From: Lachnospiraceae bacterium
GTDB taxonomy: Bacteria; Bacillota; Clostridia; Lachnospirales; Lachnospiraceae
DNA: 19,111 nucleotides
NCBI GenBank assembly: GCA_009774215.1
Contig: VSNH01000065.1
Span: 1-19,111, forward strand
Reading direction: 5' to 3'
In this document: in pieces, positions 8,673-15,792 of the stretch
Numbering within the stretch: the stretch's first letter is position 1
Layout: every line of letters begins with the position of its first letter
Notes under the pieces: model-generated
The model's input: the letters and a program-made list of their open reading frames with translations, nothing else
Database searches by the model: none
Told to the model about the DNA's origin: nothing
Made by a program: the position numbers and the translations under genes

Positions 8673-9515
8673 TTGAAGCACTTTACATGCTATACCCCTA
8701 TCACAGCGATGCCCTACAGCCGCAGCGAGTCTTATGTGGAGATAGAGCCGTGCGCGGCATTAAAGCCTTATATCCGCTGCTTTTGGGGAAGCAGGGATAT
8801 CTATACACTGGAAGCCGGAGTGGGCACGGAGAACGTGGTTGTGCCGGACACCTGCATGGATGTTATATTTACGGTCAATTATACGGATAACAGTCTGTCT
8901 GACATGTTCTGCGGCATAGATGACAGGGCTGTTCATAATGGTGGCAGAAACGAGAGGAGTCAGCGCTTATCGGTTTTTGCCGTCCGTTTCTATGCATGGA
9001 GCGCCGTCCTTTTTGCGGAGGAGTCCATGCGGACATGCAGGAATTTTTACGGTGATGCAGGCGGGTATTTTTCATGGCTTGCACGCGCTTTGGGAGAGAG
9101 GCTTTGGGAGACGACAGGGATTGCGGAGCGGGTGCGTCTGGCGGAAGAAGCGCTGCTTGGGAGAATGAATCTGCGCCGGGAGGAGCCGGTTTTCATGGAT
9201 GCGGTGTCGGAGATTCTTGCCCACCGCGGCGCTCTGCGGATGCATGAGCTGGCGCGGGACATTCATGTGAGCGGCAGGCACCTGCAGCGCGTATTTCAGG
9301 AGAATATGGGCGTTTCGCCGAAAACCTTTGCTTCGCTTGTGCGCTATCAGAATCTCTGGCGGGATATCCTGACGAGGCCGGACAGGCAGATTTTGGATGA
9401 GGTCTGTCTGCTGCAATATACGGATCAGGCACACCTTATGCGGGAATTTAAGCGGTATCACGGGATGACGATTCCGCAGGCGCGCGCTCTTGCCGGGAAA
9501 TCTGTCGCATTTTAA
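8673..9515 (+). CDS. AraC-family transcriptional regulator (DUF6597-like sensor + HTH_18)
   Basis: A 280-residue cytoplasmic regulator. The TTG at 8673 is chosen because GGGAGG (8659-8664) lies 8 bases upstream, inside the end of the MATE gene; the first in-frame ATG (8709) has no such site. The N-terminal part begins with E-P-C-A-A-L-K-P-Y-I-R-C-F-W-G, the pattern of the DUF6597/AraC-type sensor domain, followed by V-V-P-D-T-C-M-D-V-I-F. The C-terminal about 95 residues hold two helix-turn-helix units: LRMHELARDIHVSGRHLQRVF and the second ending YTDQAHLMREFKRYHGMTI, typical of AraC DNA-binding domains. It is coupled to the MATE exporter, an arrangement seen for local regulators. The inducer is unknown. 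Family assignment is firm; the target is inferred. Confidence 0.9.
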   Translation: MKHFTCYTPITAMPYSRSESYVEIEPCAALKPYIRCFWGSRDIYTLEAGVGTENVVVPDTCMDVIFTVNYTDNSLSDMFCGIDDRAVHNGGRNERSQRLSVFAVRFYAWSAVLFAEESMRTCRNFYGDAGGYFSWLARALGERLWETTGIAERVRLAEEALLGRMNLRREEPVFMDAVSEILAHRGALRMHELARDIHVSGRHLQRVFQENMGVSPKTFASLVRYQNLWRDILTRPDRQILDEVCLLQYTDQAHLMREFKRYHGMTIPQARALAGKSVAF

Positions 9516-9679
9516 CAAGACGGGAAGCGGAAAATCGGGATATAATTTTGAAATGCAGTTATTTGGTACAGATAAAAGTGTTTACGGCTGAGAAATTATG
9601 GTTTCATGTGTATTTTACATGGAGGCAAAAATACGGAATAGCTGCGACAAATATATTTTGACAAGGAGGATTTCCGGTT
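9516..9679. other. Intergenic spacer, no confident element
   Basis: This 164-bp gap separates the AraC gene from the toroid-fold gene. A short dyad CATGT...ACATG lies at about 9605-9621, and the ribosome site AAGGAGG of the next gene is at about 9662-9668. A TTGACA occurs at 9658-9663 but is too close to the start codon to be the -35 box of that gene. No T-run hairpin terminator was found. Confidence 0.4.
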
Positions 9680-10639
9680 ATGAGAGAACAGGACAGAGAA
9701 GTATTTGAGAGAGCGAGGCGGTTTGTATATCGAAACGCAAGGCCGCTTGACTTGGCGAGGTGGAAATATCACTTTGAAAACGGGAGTGAGCAGGAAGTGC
9801 TTGCGGCTTTATCTGCCTATCAGAATGAGGACGGCGGCTTTGGGCACGGACTGGAGGAGGACAATATGAACCCCCATTCTATTCCCATGCAGGCATGGCG
9901 GGCGACAGTTGCTCTGCGGGAGTTGGAGGGTTTGCATAAATCGGAGGCGATCGTCCAAAAGCTGCTGGGTTATCTGGCGCGCACGTCCGAATTTGACGGG
10001 GAGAAATGGAGCTATGTAGTTGCCTCCAACAATGACTTTCCCCATGCCTCATGGTGGACATACTCTCACGCGTCATGGTATCAGGATACGGAGAAGGAGA
10101 GGTTTATCAGACGGTATAATCCGACCGCGTCTTTGGCGGGATTTATATTGAGATATGGGGACGTGGACAGTGATTTTTGGCAAAAGGCGCTCGGTATCGC
10201 GAAAGAATCGGTGGAGGCTCTTTTTCAGCTCGGTGATCCGCAGGATATGCATGTGCTCTCCTGCTTTATCCAGTTGTGGGAGGATATCGGGGCAGCAGGG
10301 CTTTCCGGCAGTTTTGATATGGATCGTCTGACGGCGCTTTTGCAGGATCTGGTGTCTGCAACCATCACACAGGATATTTCCAAATGGGAGACAGACTATA
10401 TCTGTAAGCCATCCCAATTTTTTAATAGGAAGGAATCTGTTTTTTATGACAGGAATCGTGAGGTGGCGCAGTATGAGTGCGCATTTGTCAGAAAGACGCA
10501 GATGTCGGACGGCGGCTACGCCGTGAACTGGAGCTGGGACGACTATCCGGAAGCATGGGCAGTCAGCCGGAACTGGTGGAGCGCGGAGATTACGGTTAAT
10601 AACATGATTTATCTGAACAATATGGGACAGGAAGAATAG
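9680..10639 (+). CDS. Alpha-alpha toroid (prenyltransferase/terpene cyclase-like) protein, unknown function
   Basis: A 319-residue protein starting at ATG 9680 behind AAGGAGG. The clearest feature is Y-Q-N-E-D-G-G-F-G-H-G (residues 47-57), the Q-x-x-D-G-G-F/W-G type repeat that marks alpha-alpha toroid proteins such as prenyltransferase beta subunits and squalene cyclases. A second D-G-G-Y unit occurs near residue 280, and aromatic-rich stretches (FPHASWWTYSHASW, WAVSRNWWSAEI) line the rest. There is no signal peptide or membrane segment, nor an obvious DxDD or DDxxD-type catalytic motif, so terpene chemistry is not supported. It appears to be a single-gene unit, followed by an intrinsic terminator at 10749-10773. 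Family placement is at the fold level only; substrate and role are unknown. Confidence 0.7.
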   Translation: MREQDREVFERARRFVYRNARPLDLARWKYHFENGSEQEVLAALSAYQNEDGGFGHGLEEDNMNPHSIPMQAWRATVALRELEGLHKSEAIVQKLLGYLARTSEFDGEKWSYVVASNNDFPHASWWTYSHASWYQDTEKERFIRRYNPTASLAGFILRYGDVDSDFWQKALGIAKESVEALFQLGDPQDMHVLSCFIQLWEDIGAAGLSGSFDMDRLTALLQDLVSATITQDISKWETDYICKPSQFFNRKESVFYDRNREVAQYECAFVRKTQMSDGGYAVNWSWDDYPEAWAVSRNWWSAEITVNNMIYLNNMGQEE

Positions 10640-10720
10640 AGCTGTACGGCGGCGGGGCATTCTGAGGGGATGACCTACCGACTTTTTATTCTATAGGAAA
10701 GTGCGGCAGCGTAAACCATC

Positions 10721-10742
10721 GAAGGAGAATGCGAAGTATTCT
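10721..10742. repeat. Degenerate GAGAATGC hairpin
   Basis: GAGAAT, a 7-base spacer and ATTCTC form a 6-bp stem here, immediately before a terminator. It resembles a shortened version of the GAGAATGC...GCATTCTC hairpins at 12195-12222 and 15947-15974. The relationship is suggestive only, because the loop differs. Confidence 0.35.
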
Positions 10743-10748
10743 CTGAAC

Positions 10749-10773
10749 CGTCGCCGCTGAGCGACGATTTTTT
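10749..10773 (+). terminator. Intrinsic terminator after the toroid-fold gene
   Basis: CGTCGC (10749-10754), a 6-base loop and GCGACG (10761-10766) form a perfect 6-bp GC-rich stem followed by ATTTTTT. It ends the upstream transcript and separates it from the ArsC/Spx-like gene. Confidence 0.8.
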
Positions 10774-10783
10774 ACAATAAGGA

Positions 10784-10811
10784 TTGCCAAAAGGTGTCAT
10801 GTGCTGATAAA
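10784..10811 (+). promoter_or_regulatory. Possible promoter of the ArsC/Spx-like gene
   Basis: TTGCCA (10784-10789, five of six to the -35 consensus) and GATAAA (10806-10811, four of six to the -10 consensus) are 16 bases apart, directly after a terminator and about 34 bases before the gene start. Plausible by position; the -10 is weak. Confidence 0.4.
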
Positions 10812-10844
10812 ATGATGCTATGCATAAAAACGGAGGAAACAGGC

Positions 10845-11198
10845 ATGAAACCCACAGTACTTTATTACGCGAAATGCACCACCTGTCAGAAAGCCCTGAA
10901 ATGGCTGGAGGAAAGGGGAATTGCATACGAGGGACGCCCGATCAAGGAGGAGAATCCGACGGCGGATGAACTGAGAGACTGGTATGAGAAAAGCGGCCTG
11001 CCGCTCAAGCGGTTCTTCAACACCAGCGGCCTGCTCTACAAAGAGATGTCGCTGAAAGATAAGCTGCCTGGCATGAGCGAGGAGGAGCAGCTTGCGCTCC
11101 TTGCTACGGACGGAATGCTTGTGAAGCGGCCGCTTCTTGTGAGTGAGAAGGGCGTACATCCGGGTTTTAAGGAGAGCGCGTGGGAAAGTCTTCTGTAA
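10845..11198 (+). CDS. ArsC/Spx-family thioredoxin-fold protein
   Basis: A 117-residue protein. ATG 10845 is chosen because GGAGGAAA lies just upstream; the frame stays open to a GTG at 10794, but that would place the ribosome site inside the gene. The N-terminus has a Y-Y-A-K-C-T-T-C-Q-K-A motif: a C-x-x-C pair at the active position of the ArsC/Spx/YffB family. The middle shows R-x-I-K-E-E-N-P and FNTSG, and the end carries K-R-P-L-L-V-S-E-K-G, all typical of the family. It may act as a thiol-dependent reductase or as a small regulatory relative of Spx. No arsenic-resistance genes are nearby, so arsenate reduction is not supported by context. It has its own probable promoter and precedes a DUF4037 nucleotidyltransferase gene by about 100 bp. 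Confidence 0.85.
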   Translation: MKPTVLYYAKCTTCQKALKWLEERGIAYEGRPIKEENPTADELRDWYEKSGLPLKRFFNTSGLLYKEMSLKDKLPGMSEEEQLALLATDGMLVKRPLLVSEKGVHPGFKESAWESLL

Positions 11199-11247
11199 AT
11201 GTCAACTATTCCGTCGGAAACGGCGACAAAAATGCACGCAGCCAGAT

Positions 11248-11268
11248 CGGCAGGAAGAAGGCCTGCCG
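11248..11268. repeat. Hairpin in the spacer before the DUF4037 gene
   Basis: CGGCAGG (11248-11254) and CCTGCCG (11262-11268) form a perfect 7-bp stem with a 7-base loop. There is no T-run, so it is probably not a terminator; it may stabilise RNA or attenuate read-through. Confidence 0.4.
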
Positions 11269-11302
11269 GGAATAGGAAGGCCGGATAGACAGGGAGTGAA
11301 AT

Positions 11303-12088
11303 ATGGTACAGGATATCTTCAACGAGTACGCAAGATTTCCACAGGTGCGCGCGATGGCGATCGGCGGCTCCCGCGCCGTCAAAAGGAACGACGAATTTTC
11401 GGATTATGATGTGTATGTTTACAGCACGGAGCCGGTTCCCACGGAGCTTAGGCGAGGCGTATTGGAGAAATACTGCGGCAGTATGGCGCTTGACAACCGT
11501 TACAGGGAGCATGAGGACGTCTGTATTATGGAGGACGGCACAGAACTGAATATTGTGTACCATAACCTTGAGGAATTTCTGGCGGGCATTGACCGGGTGG
11601 TGGTGCGCTATGAAGTGCTGGACGGCTGTACCACGGGCATGTGGCATAACCTTATGACGGGCAGAATCGCATACGACAAGGGTGGACTTCTGGGTGCGGC
11701 GAAGGAAAAGTATCATGTGCCGTACCCGCAGGAACTGAAAAATAATATCATCAGCTACCACATGAATCTTATTAAATATGGTATGCCTTCTTTTATGGTA
11801 CAGATCGGGAAAGCGATGAAACGGGGCGATATGGTGAATATCAATCAGAGCGTTGACCGCTTCTTTTCCTCCTATTTTGATATCCTTTTTGCATTGAATG
11901 AAAAGCTTCATCCGGGGGAAAAGCGTCTGGTGCAGGTCAGCATGGAAGAGTGCAGTATTCTGCCTGCAAGATTTGAGCTGAATGTTCGCCTGTTGCTGAA
12001 CACGATGTTTAAAGACCCGGCGGCGGTTTCAGTGGTGGAGCTTATGGTTTCGGAGCTGGAGAAGGTGATCGGGGAGACGCTTGCATAG
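11303..12088 (+). CDS. DUF4037-type nucleotidyltransferase domain protein
   Basis: A 261-residue soluble protein starting at ATG 11303 behind AGGGAGTG. Near residues 20-40 it has G-G-S-R-A-V followed by D-E-F-S-D-Y-D-V-Y-V-Y, the GS...DxD catalytic core of polymerase-beta-type nucleotidyltransferases. A later ELNIVYHN could supply the third strand carboxylate. The C-terminal half is helical (about residues 145-260) and matches the DUF4037-type layout, in which the domain follows an N-terminal nucleotidyltransferase fold. Such proteins are often relatives of small-molecule (for example aminoglycoside) nucleotidyltransferases, but nothing here identifies a substrate. It ends in a strong intrinsic terminator and so is not part of the arg operon downstream. 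It is unrelated in sequence to the nucleotidyltransferase-fold gene at the start of the window. Confidence 0.82.
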   Translation: MVQDIFNEYARFPQVRAMAIGGSRAVKRNDEFSDYDVYVYSTEPVPTELRRGVLEKYCGSMALDNRYREHEDVCIMEDGTELNIVYHNLEEFLAGIDRVVVRYEVLDGCTTGMWHNLMTGRIAYDKGGLLGAAKEKYHVPYPQELKNNIISYHMNLIKYGMPSFMVQIGKAMKRGDMVNINQSVDRFFSSYFDILFALNEKLHPGEKRLVQVSMEECSILPARFELNVRLLLNTMFKDPAAVSVVELMVSELEKVIGETLA

Positions 12089-12115
12089 CGGCGAGGTTGC
12101 AATCCTCGCCGTTTT
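12089..12115 (+). terminator. Intrinsic terminator after the DUF4037 gene
   Basis: CGGCGAGG (12089-12096), loop TTGCAAT and CCTCGCCG (12104-12111) form a perfect 8-bp stem followed by TTTT. It begins at the base after the stop codon. Confidence 0.9.
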
Positions 12116-12126
12116 ATTGTATATTA

Positions 12127-12193
12127 GTGCGAGAAGTAATTCTAAAGACGTCCCGCCATTGGACGGGACGCCAAGAATTACTATGTCTCGCAC
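12127..12193. repeat. 67-bp palindromic intergenic element
   Basis: Outer arms GTGCGAGA + AGTAATTCT (12127-12143) pair with AGAATTACT (12174-12182) and TCTCGCAC (12186-12193), interrupted by a 3-base bulge. An inner stem CGTCCCG/CGGGACG (12149-12155 and 12164-12170) nests inside. The layout, TTCT-AAAG, an inner stem with a CCATTGG-like centre, then AAGAA, parallels the hairpin at 15748-15792, so both look like members of one dispersed palindromic repeat family. Confidence 0.7.
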
Positions 12194-12194
12194 A

Positions 12195-12222
12195 AGAGAA
12201 TGCCTGAAATGCGGCATTCTCT
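12195..12222. repeat. GAGAATGC hairpin, copy 1
   Basis: AGAGAATGC (12195-12203) and GCATTCTCT (12214-12222) form a 9-bp stem with a 10-base loop. Loop and flanks match the copy at 15947-15974 closely, including a following ATTTGAG about ten bases downstream. There is no T-run. It lies in the argJ leader region. Confidence 0.65.
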
Positions 12223-12268
12223 GCACGGATTTGAGTGAATATAAGTAAGAAAAGAGGATAAAGACATC

Positions 12269-13492
12269 ATGAAAATTATAGAAGGCGGAGTGACTGCGGC
12301 GGCGGGTTTTGAGGCTGCCGGGGTGGAAGCGTCGATCAAATATCAGAACAGAAAGGATATGGCGCTGATTTACAGCCAGGAGCCCTGCCGGGCGGCCGGG
12401 GTATTTACCGGAAACGTGGTGAAGGCGGCTCCTGTTTTGTGGGACAGGGAAATTGTGGCGCATTCCCCTTACGCGCAGGCGGTGGTAGTCAATGCGGGTA
12501 TTGCCAACGCCTGTACGGGAAAGCAGGGGTATGAGTGCTGCAGGCAGACGGCGCAGAAGGCGGCGGAAGCGCTGGACGTTTCGCCCGACGCCGTTCTGGT
12601 GGCATCCACCGGCGTGATCGGCTGGCAGATTCCCGTGGAGAAGATTGTGGCTGGTGTGGACAGGCTTGTGCAGGCCAAGGCACATACGCCGGAGGCGGGG
12701 CTTGCGGCCGTGGAGGCCATGATGACTACGGACACGAAGCCGAAGCAGGCGGCGGTGCAGATCGAGGTCGGCGGGAAAACCGTGACTGTGGGCGGTATGT
12801 GCAAGGGCTCCGGTATGATTCATCCGAATATGAGCACCATGCTCTGCTTTATCACAACCGATATCGCGATTTCCAAAGCGCTTTTACAGGAAGCGCTCAG
12901 CGAGGATGTGAAGGACACCTTCAACATGATTTCCGTGGACGGGGACACTTCCACCAACGATACGCTGATCGTGCTGGCGAACGGCCTCGCAGGAAACCCC
13001 GAGATCACGGAGCGGAATGCGGACTACGATAAGTTTAAGGAAGCGCTGCACTATATAGACGAGACGCTGGCGAAAAGGATGGCCGGGGACGGTGAGGGTG
13101 CGACGGCTCTGTTTGAAACACGCGTTATCCATGCGGCAACGAAGGAGGAGGCGCGTGTTTTGTGCAAATCCGTGGTCTGCTCCAGCCTGACGAAAGCCAT
13201 GATCTACGGCCATGACGCCAACGTGGGGCGTATCATGTGCGCCCTCGGCTACGCGGGTGTGGATTTCGACCCGCAGCAGGTGGATCTCTACTGCGAAGCC
13301 GGCGGAAACCGTATACAGATCTGTAAGGACGGTATGCTGACAGACTACGACGAGGCCGAGGCGACAAAACTGCTCTCAGCTCCCGAGGTAACCGTGATCG
13401 TGGACATGCACAGAGGCGATGCCGAAGCCGCCGCCTGGGGCTGCGACCTGACTCATGAATATGTCAATATCAACGCGGATTACCGGAGCTGA
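12269..13492 (+). CDS. argJ: Bifunctional ornithine acetyltransferase / N-acetylglutamate synthase
   Basis: A 407-residue ArgJ. It moves the acetyl group from N-acetylornithine to glutamate (cyclic arginine pathway), and in bifunctional members it also makes N-acetylglutamate from acetyl-CoA. ATG 12269 follows AGAGGA at 10 bases. The self-cleavage region reads K-G-S-G-M-I-H-P-N-M-S-T-M-L; Thr190 is the expected new N-terminal nucleophile of the beta chain. Ser189 replaces the Ala commonly found before the cleavage bond, a mild variation. The oxyanion-hole region A-S-T-G-V-I-G is present, and the C-terminus ends in the typical H-E-Y-V-N-I-N-A-D-Y-R. argB follows 33 bp downstream. Unlike many clostridial arg operons, argC is not directly upstream; a terminator and palindromic repeats are there instead. 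Confidence 0.96.
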   Translation: MKIIEGGVTAAAGFEAAGVEASIKYQNRKDMALIYSQEPCRAAGVFTGNVVKAAPVLWDREIVAHSPYAQAVVVNAGIANACTGKQGYECCRQTAQKAAEALDVSPDAVLVASTGVIGWQIPVEKIVAGVDRLVQAKAHTPEAGLAAVEAMMTTDTKPKQAAVQIEVGGKTVTVGGMCKGSGMIHPNMSTMLCFITTDIAISKALLQEALSEDVKDTFNMISVDGDTSTNDTLIVLANGLAGNPEITERNADYDKFKEALHYIDETLAKRMAGDGEGATALFETRVIHAATKEEARVLCKSVVCSSLTKAMIYGHDANVGRIMCALGYAGVDFDPQQVDLYCEAGGNRIQICKDGMLTDYDEAEATKLLSAPEVTVIVDMHRGDAEAAAWGCDLTHEYVNINADYRS

Positions 13493-13525
13493 CAGAAATG
13501 AATCAATAATGAAAAGAGGCACAAT

Positions 13526-14425
13526 ATGGAACAGCAGGAAATGGATAAAATTCTGGCAAAAGCGGAGGTCTTGATCGAAGCCCTTCCCTATATCCAGAAA
13601 TTTAACAGAAAGATCATCGTGGTAAAATACGGCGGCAGCGCCATGAGCAACGAGGAACTGCAGCGAAACGTCATCAAGGACGTGACGCTCCTTAAGCTTG
13701 TCGGTTTTAAGCCCATTATCGTTCATGGCGGCGGCAAAGAGATCAGCCGCTGGGTCGGCAAGGTCGGTAAGGAGGCGGAGTTTGTGAACGGCCTGCGGGT
13801 GACCGACGACGAAACCATGGAAATCGCGGAGATGGTGCTGAATAAAGTCAACAAAAATCTTGTGCGCATGGTGGAGGAGCTGGGTGTTCGGGCGGTCGGC
13901 ATCAGCGGCAAGGACGCGGGGCTTTTACAGTGTAAGAAGAGGTATGCGGACGGGCAGGACATCGGTTTTGTGGGCGAGATTTGCGGCGTTGACCCGAAGG
14001 TGCTCTACGATCTTCTGGAGAAGGATTTCCTGCCCATCGTGGCGCCCATCGGTCTGGATGAACAGTTTATGACCTACAATATCAATGCGGACGACGCGGC
14101 CTGCGCCATCGCCAAGGCGGTGGGTGCGGACAAGCTGGTGTTCCTCACGGATATCGAAGGGCTTTACAGAGATATCAACGACAAATCCAGCTTTATCTCA
14201 AGATTGACGGCAACGCAGGCGGAGGAGCTGATTGACAGCGGCTGTATCGGCGGCGGGATGCTCCCGAAGCTGGGGAACTGCACGGATGCCATCAGAGAGG
14301 GCGTAAACCGGGTGCATATTCTGGACGGACGGATTGCCCACTGCCTGCTGCTGGAAATCTTTACCGATCACGGTATCGGCACGGCGATCATAGCAGACCG
14401 GGATAAAGAAACACTGATCGGCTGA
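13526..14425 (+). CDS. argB: Acetylglutamate kinase
   Basis: A 299-residue N-acetylglutamate kinase, the second step of ornithine synthesis (ATP phosphorylates the gamma-carboxyl). ATG 13526 follows AAGAGG by 6 bases. The amino acid kinase signature is complete: V-V-K-Y-G-G-S-A-M (K34 in the phosphate-binding loop), I-I-V-H-G-G-G (about residues 70-76), N-I-N-A-D-D-A-A in the ATP-site region, and G-G-G-M-L-P-K-L near residue 245. The N-terminal helix before the kinase fold (LIEALPYIQKF) is the feature found in arginine-inhibited kinases, so feedback inhibition by arginine is likely (inference). It is co-oriented with argJ (33-bp gap) and argD (125-bp gap). Confidence 0.97.
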   Translation: MEQQEMDKILAKAEVLIEALPYIQKFNRKIIVVKYGGSAMSNEELQRNVIKDVTLLKLVGFKPIIVHGGGKEISRWVGKVGKEAEFVNGLRVTDDETMEIAEMVLNKVNKNLVRMVEELGVRAVGISGKDAGLLQCKKRYADGQDIGFVGEICGVDPKVLYDLLEKDFLPIVAPIGLDEQFMTYNINADDAACAIAKAVGADKLVFLTDIEGLYRDINDKSSFISRLTATQAEELIDSGCIGGGMLPKLGNCTDAIREGVNRVHILDGRIAHCLLLEIFTDHGIGTAIIADRDKETLIG

Positions 14426-14458
14426 CTGTGAAACGCCATCTTCGTTGTTGGAAATACA

Positions 14459-14484
14459 CAAATAGCATAAGGTTATACTATTTG
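14459..14484. promoter_or_regulatory. 26-bp dyad, possible operator, between argB and argD
   Basis: CAAATAG-c-ATAA-gg-TTAT-a-CTATTTG is a dyad with only one mismatched pair. It overlaps a good -10-like TATACT (14474-14479), but no convincing -35 box lies at normal distance. Protein binding or an RNA hairpin are both possible; the regulator is unknown. Confidence 0.4.
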
Positions 14485-14517
14485 CACAATTAATATAGAT
14501 CTGAGAAGCGTTTCGCA

Positions 14518-14533
14518 ATACATAAATATGTAT
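14518..14533. promoter_or_regulatory. 16-bp AT-rich palindrome upstream of argD
   Basis: ATACATA-AA-TATGTAT is a perfect palindrome with a 2-base centre, 17 bases before the argD start. Its size, AT-richness and position are reminiscent of ArgR/AhrC operators, but the match to their consensus is only loose. Confidence 0.35.
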
Positions 14534-14550
14534 AGAAAGAAGGCAGAAAA

Positions 14551-15744
14551 ATGAGTGCGGAAATGCAAAGTTATATAGATGAGGCGGAGCAGGCGCTGCT
14601 TCACACCTACAACCGTTATCAGGTCGTATTTGATAAGGGGGAAGGCGTGTACCTCTACGATATGGACGGGAAAAAATATCTGGATTTTGTGGCGGGAATC
14701 GCCGTGTTTGCGTTGGGCTATCACCATGAAGCCTACAACGACGCGCTGAAAAGCCAGATTGATAAGATTATCCATACCTCAAACTACTATTACAATGCGC
14801 CCGCCATCGAGGCGGCGAAAAAACTCAAAGAGATCTCCGGCATGGATCGCGTGTTCTTTACGAACAGCGGCGCGGAGGCTGTGGAGGGCGCCATCAAGGC
14901 GGCGCGCAAGTATGCGTACCTGAAAGACGGGAAAACGGATCACGAGATCATTGCCATGAATCATTCTTTTCACGGACGCACCATGGGAGCGCTTTCGGTG
15001 ACGGGAAATCCCCACTACAGGGAAGCCTTCGAGCCGATGATTGGCAATATACGATTCGCTGATCTGAATGATTTTGAAAGCGTGATGGCGCAGGTAAACG
15101 ACAAGACCTGTGCGATTCTTTTTGAGACCGTGCAGGGAGAGGGCGGCATTTATCCGGCCACGGAGGAGTTTATGCAAAAGGTCAGGAAGCTCTGCGACGA
15201 GCGGGACATTCTGATGATACTGGATGAGATCCAGTGCGGCATGGGGCGCACCGGAACGATGTTTGCGTGGCAGCGCTATGGTATTAAGCCGGATGTGATG
15301 GCCACGGCGAAGGCGCTCGGCTGCGGCGTGCCCGTGGGCGCGTTTTTGATGACGGAGAAGGTGGGGGCCAATTCTCTTGTCGCCGGTGACCACGGTACCA
15401 CTTACGGAGGCAACCCGCTTGCCTGTGCGGCAGTCAGCAAGGTGATTGACCTGTTTAAAGAGCAGGATGTTCTCTCCAATGTGAACAGGGTTGGCGCGTA
15501 TCTGGAGAAGCGGCTTGACGGGCTCGTCGAAGAGTTTCCCTGCGTGGAGACAAGGCGAGGAGCCGGGCTCATGCAGGGGCTTGTGTTCAACAGACCCGTG
15601 GGAGATATCATCAAGCAGGCCATGGAACGGGGGCTTGTGCTGATCAATGCCGGGACGAGTATCATCCGTTTTGTGCCGCCGCTTGTCATCACGGAGGAAC
15701 ATGTGGACGATATGATAGAGATTTTGCGCGACAGTATAGAGTGA
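14551..15744 (+). CDS. argD: Acetylornithine aminotransferase
   Basis: A 397-residue class-III PLP-dependent aminotransferase that converts N-acetylglutamate semialdehyde and glutamate to N-acetylornithine. ATG 14551 follows GAAGGCAG. Characteristic elements are present: G-V-Y-L-Y-D-M-D-G-K-K-Y-L-D-F near residues 32-46, TNSGAEAVEGAIKAARKY (cofactor phosphate site), H-S-F-H-G-R-T-M-G, E-T-V-Q-G-E-G-G-I, and L-D-E-I-Q-C-G-M-G-R-T-G. The PLP lysine is K254 in A-T-A-K-A-L-G-C-G-V-P-V-G. The downstream G-D-H-G-T-T-Y-G-G-N-P-L-A motif is intact. Succinyl-diaminopimelate or ornithine transaminases are relatives, but location after argJ-argB makes ArgD the best call. It is followed by a block of hairpins rather than argF. 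Confidence 0.95.
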   Translation: MSAEMQSYIDEAEQALLHTYNRYQVVFDKGEGVYLYDMDGKKYLDFVAGIAVFALGYHHEAYNDALKSQIDKIIHTSNYYYNAPAIEAAKKLKEISGMDRVFFTNSGAEAVEGAIKAARKYAYLKDGKTDHEIIAMNHSFHGRTMGALSVTGNPHYREAFEPMIGNIRFADLNDFESVMAQVNDKTCAILFETVQGEGGIYPATEEFMQKVRKLCDERDILMILDEIQCGMGRTGTMFAWQRYGIKPDVMATAKALGCGVPVGAFLMTEKVGANSLVAGDHGTTYGGNPLACAAVSKVIDLFKEQDVLSNVNRVGAYLEKRLDGLVEEFPCVETRRGAGLMQGLVFNRPVGDIIKQAMERGLVLINAGTSIIRFVPPLVITEEHVDDMIEILRDSIE

Positions 15745-15747
15745 AAA

Positions 15748-15792
15748 GAACTTCTAAAGCTCAGCAGCAATGGCGGCTTCGCTAAGAAGTTC
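15748..15792. repeat. Hairpin of the 12127-type repeat family
   Basis: AGAACTTCT (15748-15756) and AGAAGTTCT (15784-15792) are a perfect 9-bp inverted pair around a 27-base centre. The layout (TTCT-AAAG ... CAATGG-like centre ... AAGAA) parallels 12127-12193. It begins 3 bases after the argD stop and lacks a T-run. Confidence 0.6.

Noticed and set aside
8339..8890. 183-codon + strand frame overlapping the MATE and AraC genes
   Set aside because: It is out of frame with both well-supported genes and lacks a domain or ribosome site.
10794..10844. N-terminal extension of the ArsC/Spx-like protein from GTG 10794
   Set aside because: It would put the strong GGAGGAAA ribosome site inside the gene and move the CxxC motif away from its usual place near the N-terminus.
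11248..11268. Terminator after the ArsC/Spx-like gene
   Set aside because: The stem is good but no T-run follows, so intrinsic termination is not supported.
14779..15702. 307-codon open frame on the - strand opposite argD
   Set aside because: It is a shadow of a confidently identified enzyme gene, with low-complexity basic composition and no ribosome site noted.
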